From: Laguncularia racemosa
Lineage: Eukaryota; Streptophyta; Magnoliopsida; Myrtales; Combretaceae
Length of the DNA: 64,000 nucleotides
Direction of reading: 5' to 3'
Assembly: GCA_037954665.1 (NCBI GenBank)
Contig: JBBMOL010000116.1
Span: 1,950,807 to 2,014,806, forward strand
The position numbers and the translations under genes are program-made. The notes beneath the pieces are model-generated. The model was not told the origin of the DNA and made no database searches. It saw nothing but the letters and a program-made list of their open reading frames with translations. Positions 43,119-54,342 of this stretch are shown here, one piece after another (within the stretch, counting starts at the first letter, position 1; every line of letters begins with the position of its first letter).

Positions 43119-44226
43119 TCTTTTTGGTATCAGAGAACATGTTGAGAGAAGGGATTGGTTTTATTTGATTTCGTGGACTTAATCATCAATTAGGGTGATA
43201 TAGTGAAAACTGCAAATTGTGTTGTTGTTGTGGTTTTGAGCTTGCGAAATTACCTTAGCTTGGAATTTAATTTGCTGTTTGTTGGAGTTGGATTGAGAAG
43301 GTTATTGTATCATCTTATGATCAATAATTTTTGTGGAAGGGCAAAATCATAGAAGTGTTGTTTAATTCAACAACTTTTGGAACTTGAAAAACTTACCAAT
43401 CCTTGCTGTGGCTTGTTGTGGCATGAAGGAGGATGTGTAGGTTGTTGTTGTGAATCCTTGTGCAATTCGGAATTGGAGCATTTGCAATTTCCAGATTTGA
43501 AGTGTGTGGAAGGATAAGCATCCATTTGAAATTCAAATACCTTCTTTAAGTTTGAAAGCAATTCATTGAGTAGCATTGAATAAGTGTTATTTGAATTTGA
43601 ATTGTTTTTTACCATTTGTGGAGAAGGTTGCATTTAGTGGAGTGATTTCAAATTTGAATTTTGTTGCTGCCATTGCTTATGGTTTATGGTGTAAATGGGA
43701 GTTGTGTAGTGGCAAGGACGTGTACACCTTAAAATATTGTATGTAAGAGTGTTTTTTTTAAAAAAAAAGTTACAACGTGTAGTAGTGTTGTAGTGAATTG
43801 GTTGCACCGTGTAGGAGTGAGGTGTGTGTGGTGGTGTAAATTTGTGGAGTCGTGTGTAGTGTAAGGTGCTGCACATTAAGATAAAGTGTGAGTGTGAACC
43901 ACGGCTAATTAAGGAAGTTAAGCAGTGAAGTTTGAAATTCAAATATAAGCATTAAAGTGTGAAAGTTATTGAGTATTGTTACTTAAACACTTGCTTAGTT
44001 GAATTCAATAACTTAACTACTTAGAAGTATTTATCTGTGCTTCACTTATTCTAATATACTTGAAGTGATAAGAAGTAATTGTTGCATTGGTGACTTGTTG
44101 CACCGTGGGTGTACAAGTGTGTGTGTTGTTATCTAAACTTGTTATTGTGACGTGGTGAAGTGAAGGGAGTGTGCTAAGAATTATTTGAGATTACATTTGT
44201 ACTTTAGATAAATCGCATCCATAAAC
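43119..44226 (+). other. PBS and leader of A2
   Basis: The PBS TGGTATCAGAG is at 43125-43135; beyond that it diverges from the tRNA-like word. The leader is homologous to 33077-34173. No gene is supported. Long antisense frames around 43367-43942 are not conserved. Confidence 0.8.
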
Positions 44227-45555
44227 ATGTCATATGATAGTGTGAATGGGGACATTGGCAATGAGGCCAATAGCCAAGTGGGTAGCAGACCAAGTCGTCG
44301 AAATACAAATGGAAGAACTCTAGATGAACAACTTCGGGACCTTACCACAATTGTTGCTGCATTAGCAACAAGGACTGATAGGATGACATTGCCACAACCA
44401 CCCGTGGTAAACCTTCAAGCACCACCTAGAGTAGAAGGAGATTATCATGCTCTTAGGGAAGGCAGAGATGATAATTTTGGGGTTAATCCATACCCGGACA
44501 GGGAATTTAGACCACCTCGAGGACTAGAGTGTGCAAAGCTACAGATGCCTTCATTTGATGGTAGGGGTTCCGCCGATGACTACCTAGACTGAGAAGACCA
44601 AGTTGAGGGTCTTTTTAAGTGTTATGAGATTGACGAAGACTCCAAGGTACGCCTTGCAGCTGTAGAGTTCACAGAGTATGCCGCTTTGTGGTAGAGAAAT
44701 ATGGTGATCAGTAGGCGAATAGATGGAGAGACCGAAATACACACTTGGAGAGACATGAAACGAGTTTTGAGGAATAGGTTTGTACCGAAACACTACAGGC
44801 ATGAGTTATTTATGCGTCTCTAGACACTAAGACAGGGGGGGTAAAACAATGGATGACTATGTACAAGAGTTTGAGACACTAGTGATCAGATGTGGATCAG
44901 TTGAACCTCCTGAACAAACCCTAGCACGTTTTGTATCTAGGTTGAAGTATGAGATAGCTTGCGTAGTTGAGCTTCAGAGATATAGTACACTTGATGAGGC
45001 TATACAGTTAGCCTTGAAAGTGGAAAGACAGAGGCAATCCTATTCATTCCAGGTTACTAGGAGCAGACTACCAGGGAACCAAACTATTCAGGGTCAGTTA
45101 TGTTCTCCTTTAGAAACACTAGTGGTTCACGAGCAGTTGAGTATGCCATTGGAGTATTCTGAGGATTAGAGTCAAATGAGTTTATCATTAGAGGGCCAGA
45201 ATGTTCAAAGACATTTGTGTTCACCTTCAGACGTCTCAGAGGGCAATGAGCAGTTGGGCTAACCACTAGAAGACCATCAGGATCAGCAACATATAGATGA
45301 GTTAGAAAAGGAGGACATAGTTTCAATGGAACAGGTTGATACATGGGCGACTTTATTGGATAATGGAGCATTATTTGTGTTGCAGACGAGATACATCCTA
45401 GAAATGGAGGAGAGAAAACAATCACCACCTGTAGTATTTCAAATATTGGGATTCTGTAGAGATACCTCTTCAGATAGACTGCTAGGAGAAAACAAAGTCT
45501 CCATTGCATTTGACATACCAGATTTGAGGACAAATCTTTTCGAGGCCCTAGGAGA
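44227..45555 (+). pseudogene. Gag with pol-tail fusion of A2
   Basis: ATG at 44227 (MSYDSVNGDIGNEANSQVGS). The open part to 44592 covers the Gag N-terminus and KLQMPSFDGRGSADDYLD, then stops at 44590 and 44694. A seventh G in the run at 44835-44841 (A1 has six) shifts the frame, which reopens at 44849 (DDYVQEFETLVIRCG ... LARFVSRLKYEI). The Gln/Ser/Glu-rich repeats follow (QLCSPLE, HLCSPSDV), with no zinc knuckle. From 45326 the open frame reads LEMEERKQSPPVVFQILGF, then DIPDLRTNLFEALGDDRN and continues into the 3' LTR (to 45787). The LTR-crossing tail is a shared trait of families A, B and C. Confidence 0.83.
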
Positions 45556-46221
45556 TGATAGGAATAAAAATCCGACAAGACCTATCATTAAGGCAAGAAC
45601 TAAAGGATTTCAAATCTTGGCGATGAAGGCCCATTTTGAGCAGATCGACCCCGGAATTATTTATATATTAACCTCTTTTCCATTATTCTTGTATTGTGTT
45701 TTCCAACAGGTACACTTATCATATTTTATAGGGCAATGGACAAACTCCCTCAAACTCAGCTTGTGGGTTATCCATGAACCGACCTGAACTGGTGATGAGT
45801 TGGGCCGATGGATCCTATAGAAGACCGGCATCTTGAAGACCATTTCTTTTATATATTTCTTCTTTTATGAACTATTTTGGTTGTATTTGGTTTTGGGACA
45901 CTTTTATTTCCTTGTAATTTTCATTTAGGACTAGCCACCCTAAAAGTGGCAAACTTGTAATTTTGACCACTCTCTGACCTTAGGAGTAGCAGGTATAAAT
46001 ACTTGCTTAAGAGAGGGTTTGAGGAGGCCATGTTTTGCAGATTTGAGAGGGCATTTCACATGTGAATTAGGGTTCTTTCCTTAGTTCCAAACTCTTATCA
46101 ATTTCAACCCAAGAATTGGAATTATGGCGAGTGCAACGAAGGCGAATTGTGAGTCATATCTAGGGCAGATTTGGATCTTTCTTGGATATAATTGTGATTC
46201 TATTTTCGTAAACATCAATCT
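45556..46221 (+). mobile_element. 3' LTR of A2, left part
   Basis: It starts TGATAGGAATAAAAATCC and matches the 5' LTR (42084) up to 'gtaaacatcaatct', where B2 begins. A 46-base segment present at 42677-42722 is missing here between direct repeats gtgagtcatatc. The TATA region is near 45990-46010. Confidence 0.92.
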
Positions 46222-46959
46222 TGATGAGATCCATGATGGGAGCCAAGCCAGAAGATGGAATATGGATCCTCTTGAAGTGCCACCTGGACCGATCACAAGA
46301 AATCGAGCGTAACGATTCAAGGAAGCACTTAACGGGTTGATGAAGGATGTCCACTAAGCCGGAAAGGATTGGAGCAATCATGAAGTTGGAAAGGATTGGA
46401 ACAACCATGGGGATGCGCTTGCTCTTGTACAAGTCATAACGGATATGGGATGAAGAGGGCGTGTCTTTACAAGGCACGGCCGTATAGGAGTCTCAAGGTT
46501 ACACAGAATCATACACGGTCATATACACGGCTAAAAGGCACGGCCGTGTATGGTGTCAAGAATTTCCACAGAAAGATACACGACTAGAAGTACACAGTTG
46601 TGTATGTTGTCAAGAATTTCCACAGAATCATACACGGCCAAGTACACGGCCGTGTATCTCTTCGACGCTGGCCTTTATGTCTTGTTTTGTTATTTTTACG
46701 CACTTATTGAAGTGATGTCGTTTTGGGCCTTTATTGTTACGAATTGTAAACCCTAATATAAAGCTCCTAGGGTTTAGAACATTTAGAATATAGAACATAC
46801 AACATTGAAAGTTTGAAAACACTTTTGAGAGAAATTCCTCTCTTGGTTCTTTAAAGAACTAATCTAGAACTTATCAGATTTTATTTCCGTGGCGTTCAAC
46901 CCAACTTATCAATCGGTCTTTCATCCCGATTGTGGCGTCTTCACATTATACCAAGGTTC
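46222..46959 (+). mobile_element. 5' LTR of family B copy B2, left part
   Basis: It starts TGATGAGATCCATGATG, the family B LTR start. It includes sequence that encodes the polyprotein end in other copies (PLEVPPGPITRNRA near 46273-46312), an array of cacggccgtg palindromes (46474-46655), a TGATGTCG word near 46714, and a TATA-like taATATAAAgctcc near 46753. It is interrupted at GGTTC (46955-46959) by B1 and resumes at 59413. Confidence 0.9.
46474..46655. repeat. Array of (ta)cacggccgtg(ta) palindromes in the family B LTR
   Basis: Several full or degenerate copies of CACGGCCGTG with flanking TA occur in this stretch. The same array, longer, is in the B1 5' LTR at 59024-59172 and, shortened by a deletion of about 78 bases, in the B1 3' LTR at 47362-47430. 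Confidence 0.9.
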
Positions 46960-47667
46960 TGATACGAACCACACCAACCCGTGATGAAACCCAATACCAA
47001 TACGTTCGAAATTCATTGCCTAAGACGTCCAAACACCTAAAGTGGAAACCGCGACCCGTTGTCTATAAGCGAGACAAGAACCTTGGTATAAAATGAAGAC
47101 GCCACAATCAGGATGAAAGACCGATTGATAAGTCGGGATGAACGCCACGGAAAATTAATCCGATAAGTTCGATTTAGTTCTTGTAGAACCAAGAGAGAAG
47201 CCTCTCAAATATGTTTAATGTTCTAAGATGTAAGTTGTATGTTGTTCTAAACCCTAGAAGCTTTTATACTAGGGTTACAATTCGTGAAAATACAAATCCA
47301 AAACGACGTCACTTCAATAAGTGCGTAAAAATAACAAAACAGAACATGTTGGCCAGCAGGGGATACATGGCCCTGTATGATTCTGTGCAATCTTGAGATT
47401 CCTACACGGTCGTGCCTTGAAAATACACGCCCTCTTCAACCCGTATCCGGTGTAACTTGTATAAGAGCAAAGGTCTTCCCATGGTTGTTCCAATCCGTTC
47501 CAACTTCATGATTGCTCCAATCCTTTCCGGCTTCATAGACAACCTTTATCAACTCGTTAAGTGCTTCCTTGAATCGTTTCGCTCGATTTCTTGTGATCGG
47601 TCCAGGCGGCACTTCAAGAGGATCCACATTTCTTCTTTCGGCTTGGCTCTCATCATGGATCTCATCA
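46960..47667 (-). mobile_element. 3' LTR of B1
   Basis: This 708-base LTR on the minus strand starts TGATGAGATCCATGATG (47667) next to the polypurine tract caagaggagaggaa (47668-47681) and ends GGTTCGTATCA (46960). TATA-like agTATAAAAgc lies near 47264-47275, with a TGACGTCG word near 47305. Relative to the 5' LTR it lacks about 78 bases of the palindrome array. Confidence 0.93.
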
Positions 47668-48572
47668 TTCCTCTCCTCTTGAAAAGGATTTGTCCTCAAA
47701 TCATTGCCTGCATCAAATGGACTCAGATCAGTAACATTAAACGTGACACTTACTGGATACTCACCTGGGAAATCTTTCTTGTATGCATTATCATTGATTC
47801 TCTCAAGCATCGGAAATGGACCGTCTCCTCGAGGGTTCAACTTAGATCTCCTCTGCAATGGAAACCTCTCCTTGCGAAAATGCACCCAAACCCAATCTCC
47901 AGGCTGAAAAATCTTGGGTCTCCTACCCTTGTTCACCCTTGAAGCGACCCTGGCATTTTGTTTTTCAATCCTACCCTTTACTTGTGCATGTAGCTTTCTC
48001 ACGAAATCTGCCTTAGATTCAGCATCAAAACTTACAAACTTGTTAGGTGGTAATAGCAATAAATAATTAGGATTCAGTGGGTTAAAACCATACACAATCT
48101 CAAATGGTGAACATTGAGTAGTGCTATGTAAAGCCCTATTATATGCAAACTCCACAAATGGTAGGCAATCCTTCCAAGTCCTAATGTTTTTCTCTATGAT
48201 TGCTCCTAACAATTGAATTAAAGTCCTGTTAACCACCTCAATTTGCCTATCAGTTTGTGGGTGACAGATAATTGAAAACAATAACTTAGTGCCTAACTTA
48301 GCCCACAATACTTTCCAAAAATGACTCAAAAATTTTACATCCCGATCACTAACAATGCTCTTAGGTATACCATGCGGACGCACTACCTCTCTAAAGAACA
48401 AATCAACAATGTGTATAGCATCATTAGTGTTATGATAAGGAATGAAATGAACCATTTTAGAAATCCTGTCCACAACCACAAAAATAGAATCTCGACTATG
48501 CCTAGACCTAGATAATCCTAACATAAAATCTATGGAAATGTCTATCCAAGGCTCATGAGGAATGACACTATA
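47436..48572 (-). pseudogene. Integrase core and polyprotein C-terminus of B1
   Basis: The minus-strand open frame of 362 codons begins within the integrase core (PHEPWIDISIDFMLGL just upstream, then RDSIFVVVDRISKMVHFI), with the second aspartate in IVSDRDVKFLSHF and the glutamate in CHPQTDRQIEVVNRT, so D, D and E are all present. FAYNRALHSTTQCSPFEIVY and GDWVWVHFRKERFPLQ (C-terminal domain) follow, then LERINDNAYKKDFPGEY and DLRTNPFQEERNDEIHDES. It crosses the LTR boundary at 47667 and stops at 47436 inside the LTR. The N-terminal zinc-binding domain is missing due to the internal deletion. No chromodomain was recognised. Confidence 0.9.
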
Positions 48573-48577
48573 CTCAT

Positions 48578-49991
48578 TGATAAAGGCATATTTTACTCAT
48601 AATTCATTAAGCAATTTGCAAGTATTCATTATTGATTTTAGAGAAATCACAAGGAAATGGTACTTAATCATGTTTATTTTTATATTTCAGATGTTGAAGG
48701 ACTTTGAGTTCAAAGCTTAATCAATTTGGAGAGATTGCATACAAATTGAAGCATGAAAAGATTGAAGGATGGCAAATGAGAGATTAAAGCCGTTGGCCTT
48801 TATGGCCGGCCTTCAATGCAAGGCCGCCGGCCTTTATGGTCGGCTTAAAAGAAGGCCGCCGACCTTGGACCGGTCTTGTTTTAATTGCATCTTCTCGCCT
48901 CCCCTTGCATATATATAGGTCTTATGTCGATTTAGAGGGGAACTTTTTGTCAAATTTTAGTGTTCTTAGAGTAGTTTTAACCTAGTTTTAAGGGAGAATT
49001 GTGGAGATCAAATCTTAGAGAAAACTTTGTGATCTTCGTGGAGATTATCATCCTTTGTGAAGGATTTGTGGAGTTCCTTTCAATTAAGTTATTATTTGTA
49101 TTGTTGAATTGGTGATTTCTGAACTTTATTTCTTATATACAATTCAAGCATTTGATCCAACCATTGAATATGATTTCTTTTACACGAATCTCCTTGAATC
49201 ATAATCATGTCTTTATCTCCATGAATTGCTAAGTCTTTTCCTTGGGAAATTGGATGAAACCCTAAAATGTTAAAAGGATAATTATAGCCATGTTATATGA
49301 TTAGGAATTATTAGGATTATTCATGATTGCATTTCCTTTGATTTCAATTATAATTGGTCTTTGATTATAATTGTTAGAAATCCTTTTGATACGGGAGTTG
49401 ATTAAGATTTGTTAGGAATTCTTAATTAGATTGATTATCAATACGGGAGTTGCGATAATTGGTTTAATTAGAGTTTATGGAGGGCGCAATGCAATGTTTC
49501 CTGTTAATTAATCACTAAGGGATTAGGGTTAATTGATTTAGGGCATTAGTTGTTTGTAGCATCGGGAGGTGTATGAACATAATTTTGATTCCTTGGTTAA
49601 TTGGAGACGCGGAAGCCGACTAATTAAGTTAAGGTTAACATCCTTAAAAAGGATTTTCTAAACTCACTTGAATAACCTTATAACCACTAGTTGATATAAC
49701 ATGGTAGCAGTTTGATTAATGGATCTAGGGTGAATTTTAATTTCTCGCGTTCATAATTGATAGATTCTTCATAAAATTCTCCTTGTTTGCTTTAAGTTAA
49801 ATTTTTAGCTTAGACATTTCAAAGCCCCACTTTAATCTCCTAGATATTAATAAGCATTGCCATAGGTCTAGTACTCTATTGGTTCCTCGAGGGATCGACA
49901 ACCTTACTTTTCACCACTTTATTACTTGATACGACCAGTGCACTTGCTGCAATTTACGCTCCCATTTTATATATACGTTCTGAGCGTATCA
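48578..49991 (+). mobile_element. 5' LTR of D1
   Basis: It starts TGATAAAGGCATATTTT and ends CTGAGCGTATCA. It contains palindromes of the ggccgccggcc...ggccggcc type at 48793-48885, followed by TATA-like gcaTATATATAggtc at 48908-48922. Confidence 0.95.
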
Positions 49992-50104
49992 AGTTTTTGG
50001 TGCCGCTGCCGGGGAACTAATAGATATTAGATTTCGTAATTCTATTGGTAGTCTAGGTGCAATTTTACGTTTTTCTTGGCTTTTAGTCTCTTTGCAAGTG
50101 TTAC
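49992..50104 (+). other. PBS and leader of D1
   Basis: TGGTGCCGCTGCCGGGGAAC at 49998-50017 follows the LTR by six bases and is the Athila-type PBS (CGCC changed to TGCC). The leader is only about 90 bases, up to the ATG at 50105. Confidence 0.9.
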
Positions 50105-51625
50105 ATGCGCAAGAGTAGGAGTGCTGTTCTCCTACCTTTCGATATTGAGATTGAGCGTACTCTACGCCAGATTAGAAGAGACAACAAGTATAGAGAACAA
50201 GTAGAAGACATGGCGAATGAGGATAATCGTTAGATTCAGGGTGTTTAGCAAGCACTTAGAGATTTCTCCGTTCCTAGGATTTAGGAACCACCTATTGTTA
50301 GACCAACTATACAAGCCAACAATTTTGAGCTTAAACCAGCACTCATTCAAATGGTGCAATCGAGTCAATTTGGAAGGTATTTAAATGAGAGCCCTGATGA
50401 TCATCTTGCTGGGTTTCTTCAATACACCAACACTGTCAAGCAGAATGGTGTCACTGATGATGCCATAAGACTACAACTTTTCCCTTTCTCATTGAGGGAT
50501 AAAGCTAGAGCTTGGTTTTATTCATTGCCCCAAGGATCTGTCACTACCTGGGAAGACCTATCAATCAAGTTCTTGAGGAGATTCTTCCCACCAGCTAGGA
50601 CTGCCAAACTAAGAAGTGATATCACTAACTTTGCAAAGTTTAGTGGCGAATCACTTTATGAGGCATGGGAGAGATTCAATGAAGCAACGAGAAAATGCCC
50701 ACATCATGGTTTACCAGACAATCTCCTTATTGAGATTTTTTACTTGAGTCTGGATGAGACATTGAGGTCTCTTGTGGATGCTGCAGCTGGGGGTGCACTA
50801 ATGGGAAAAACTTACTTAGAGACCAGTGCATTGATAGAAGAGATGGCCTCTAGTGCACACAATTGGCAAACTGAGAGAAGTGGTACAAGAGTAGCTTCAA
50901 TGAATGACAATGTCAGTATGGCTCAGTTGACTGCTCAGATAGTTGCCCTCACCACTCAGGTAAGTAGACTCGCCTCTTCAAATTCTTTTAATGCTAATCC
51001 ATCTTCTAGTTGTGAAATTTGCTCAGGACCTCACTCAGCTAGTGAGTGCATGGCTGGAAAGTCATCAGCTCCATCTAGTGGAGAGCAGGTAAACTTTGTA
51101 GGCAACTTCCAGAGAGGTACTCAAGGACCATATTCGAATACATACAATCCTGGGTGGCACAATCATCCAAACTTCTCATGGAGGAATGAGAATCAAGCAC
51201 TTAACCCGCCCCCTGGATTTCCCAAACAAGCCTTTGCTCAGAATGCCTATTCTCAACAACAACCCACTTAGATGGAAGAGCTCGTGAGGAGCTACATGCA
51301 AAAGACTGACACCCTCTTGCAAAACCAACAAGCTTCTATTAGAAACTTGGAGGGTCAGCTCGGTCAAATTGCACAGCAGCTAAGTACTAGACCCTCAGGG
51401 TCTTTGCCTAGCAAAACTGAGGAGAACACCCATCATGTCAACGCCATCATGCTAAGGAGTGGTAAGGAGGTGAAGAAAGCTGAAAGGCAGGTAAAAATTA
51501 AAGAGAAAGATCCAGAGAAAGGTAAGCAGAAGGAGGAGGAACTCACATCCAAAACACCAATGTTGCAGCCTTATGTTCCACCTATCCCCTTCCCAGGAAG
51601 ACTCAAGCAGAGGGAGTTGGAAACC
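50105..51625 (+). pseudogene. Gag of D1 with in-frame TAG codons
   Basis: ATG at 50105 opens MRKSRSAVLLPFDIEIER. A single frame continues to 51625 with stops only at 50231, 50246, 50282 and 51269, all TAG. Capsid motifs: LQLFPFSLRDKARAW, VTTWEDLSIKFLRRFFPP, LYEAWERFNEATRKCPHHGL, AAAGGALMGKTYLE. A CEICSGPHSASEC segment (about 51010-51050) is the only cysteine/histidine cluster. YNPGWHNHPNFSW follows at about 51145-51180, as in D2. Gag would form the particle; the four TAG codons, at positions where glutamine is expected, would truncate it. Confidence 0.9.
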
Positions 51626-52798
51626 TAGTTTGCCAGGTTTTGTGACATATTTAAAGGGCTTCAAATCAATATACCTCTCTTAGAGGCCTTGAAGCAAATT
51701 CCATCCTATGCCAAATTCATGAAAGAGCTGCTCTCTAACAAAAGATCCATGGAGAGTGTTGAGAAAGTAATGTTTCTTGGCGAGAGTTCAGCTATCATAG
51801 AGAAGAAATCTGCTCAGCTACCTAGAAAGCTGAAAGATCAGGGAAGTTTCAATATCCCTTGCACCATTGGTAATATTGATTTTGAGAATGTTTTGATTGA
51901 TTCTGGTGCAAGTATTAATTTAATGCCACTTTCAGTTTTTAGGAAGCTTGGAATAGAGCCACAAAAGTGCAAGAGGAGACCAATCACTGTGCAGCTAGCT
52001 GATAAGAGCTTAAGGTTTTCTAAGGGTACAGTGGAGGATGTCTTAGTCAAGGTCGATAAATTCATATTTCCAGTGGACTTTGTCACACTGGATGTGGAAG
52101 AAGATGAGGACATTCCACTCATTTTGGGTAGACCATTCCTAGCCACAAGTCAAGCTCTAATTGATGTAGGACAAGGTAAGCTCACCCTTAGAGCACTAGA
52201 TGACCAGGTAACATTTGATATGTATGATCTTGTGTTTTTGTCTAATGAGAAAGCAATGTATTCTAACATATCTGCTGAGGGTGAAATTACTAACAATGAT
52301 GTGGAGGAAGATGTAGGGCAAACCATTCTTGAAGCTGTCTTGAATGAGATAGATGATTGGGGGGATGAGGATGAGCAAGAAAACAAAGGCTGTAAGCAAG
52401 TACCCCAGACTGAAAATGTTGTTGCTTTTGAGAAGACAAACCACTATGAGAAGCCACCAGTGCTGACACTAATGCCCATGCAGACACTTGAACCTAATGT
52501 CTTTTCTAATCAATTGTTTGATTATGAGTGTTTGAATTAAGGAAATCTATGGCCTCACATTAATCCAGCGCCTATGACAAGAGAATTGCAACAGCAGATT
52601 CAAGGCCAGTTGGATGAACATAGGGAAATCCTGGGGTGGTCAAGGGCAGACATCCAGCAGGTAAGTTTATTGATATCCACCTACAAAACATTGGTGGAAG
52701 CTGAAAAGAAGGGCACCATACCATGGAAGGAAGCTTGGAATCCAAATATGAAGATGATGGTATTGGAGGAGTTGTTTAAACTCCTTGATTTAAGCTGA
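51626..52798 (+). pseudogene. Protease of D1 and truncated RT start
   Basis: The Gag frame continues after a TAG at 51626: KELLSNKRSMESVEKV, GSFNIPCTIGNIDFENVLID, then the intact protease core DSGASINLMPLSVFRKLG (about 51897-51950) and DIPLILGRPFLATSQALIDV. An acidic linker follows, a TAA at 52538, then DEHREILGWSRADIQ and AWNPNMKMMVLEELFKLLDLS to TGA at 52796. This is the beginning of RT, normally continuing through the palm, but here pol ends. RT, RNase H and integrase were lost by deletion before this copy transposed, since both LTRs and TSD are intact. Confidence 0.9.
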
Positions 52799-54342
52799 GA
52801 TGACAAACCCTGATAGTCAGGCTAATGACTATAAAACAAGCGCTCTATGGGAGGCAGCCCATATTTATGTTTACTTTATTGTGTTTTGTTGGTTTTCTTT
52901 TAATTGTTTTTAGGAAAATGCAAGGTGAATGTTCACAAGGACCAATCTCTCCAAGTTCAACTTTGATGGAATTTAAATATGGCTTCTACATGTTATACTA
53001 GGGGAGTACTAGTTCCTTTTTTCTTATTTCCTTCCTATTTTGTTATTTGCATTGATGTGAGACAGTGTGGATACTGTCTATTCTTAAGTGTGGGGAAGGG
53101 AATGTAGGTATTAAAGTTGAGATGAGTATTGCCTGTTCTACGCTTTGATGATCATACTCTTCCATTATCTTGAACCGTATTTGTCCCTGAGTTATCTGAC
53201 AATTTTTAGGCCAATTTTTTTCAAAACTTTTGATGGAAATCTAGAGATTATACAAAAAATAAAAAATAAAATAAAAATAAAAAATAAAAGCCTTTTGCAT
53301 CTGTTTATGATTTATTAAAAATAATAACTCATTATTATGCCCTACTCACCACTGTTGTGATTCTTGTACTTAGTTAAAATTAATAAATAAAATCTTTAGA
53401 AATCAAATTTACCTAGTTTTTAGCCTTATAATTTGAAGTTTAAGAGTCTATTGAGTCCTCTTGTGAAAGATAAACAGGTCTACTTCGGGTCTCTTTTCTA
53501 GCTAGTGTATCTTCTTGAAAGTTGCTTTGAAAGCTTTTTAACATCTAATAAAAGAGGTAAGGGAAACTCCTCACTTAGTGATCCCTTATAAAAAAGTCTT
53601 AATTCTGTATAGCATTCAAATGATATAAGTTGCATTACTCCAATGACTCAGGTAATTGAGTTAAGAGTATCCAAACTTGAATGCTAGAGTGAGGGAGAGT
53701 TCGATGGGGTCCCTTTAAAACCTGGTCACTTAGGTGATGAGCCCGGGATGTGCCGAATCAGTGATCTCACTATAGCGATAAGGGTGGAGAAGCAAAAGTT
53801 CAATACACGAACTTATTTTATAGTAAAAAAAATAAAGAAAAAAAGAAAAAGAAAAAAAAAGAAAAGAAAAAAGAAAAAAGAAGAAGTAGAGTTTTAGTGA
53901 ATGCTCATCAACAAGCTACAGGACTTATAATTAAAAGGGAGAAAATCTAGGAAAGGAATTGATACCATATGCTTTCATTTTATGTTGACTTGTTTAAAGA
54001 AGTGATGTAAAGGATCATATGCTTGCTAATTGCCAGTGAAGTTTAAATGGGTGTTTTTCCTTTAGGACTGAATATCTACTTTTGGAATAAGAATTCTTAG
54101 GTTAAACGCTTGGATTAAAGTTTTTTTTCTCTAGATTAGTTGGTTAATTTTGAGTATAGTACTCTAATCACATATTCCCAATTTGGTTTGAGTGGTGGGC
54201 ATCACAAAGTAGTGAGTTAGAAGTAGAGATAACAGATGTTCAAGTTTGCATGATAATAAAAAAAAAATTGTACTTTCTAGGATAGATTTCTTTCTGGTTT
54301 TATTTTGCTTGAGGACAAGCAAAAGTTTAAGTGTGGGGGAGT
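52799..54342 (+). other. D1 3' non-coding region with polypurine tracts
   Basis: No domain. It contains two copies of a purine-rich word, aagtgtgggga at 53088-53098 and aagtgtgggggagt at 54329-54342; the second directly precedes the 3' LTR and is the polypurine tract. A-rich stretches lie at 53253-53290 and 53823-53886 (GA/A-rich). 'gcttgaggacaagcaaaa' before the polypurine tract is shared in reverse with D3. Confidence 0.8.

Larger units (their letters stand above)
42084..46221 (+). mobile_element. Gag-only family A retrotransposon A2 (3' LTR interrupted)
   Basis: This is the second TR-GAG type copy: 5' LTR 42084-43118, PBS-like TGGTATCAGAGAAC at 43125, leader, gag with pol tail 44227-45555, and 3' LTR from 45556, which is interrupted at 46222 by family B element B2. 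The rest of the 3' LTR should lie right of the window. The left flank is CACAC (42079-42083) within A3. It is a short-form LTR without internal PBS. Confidence 0.9.
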
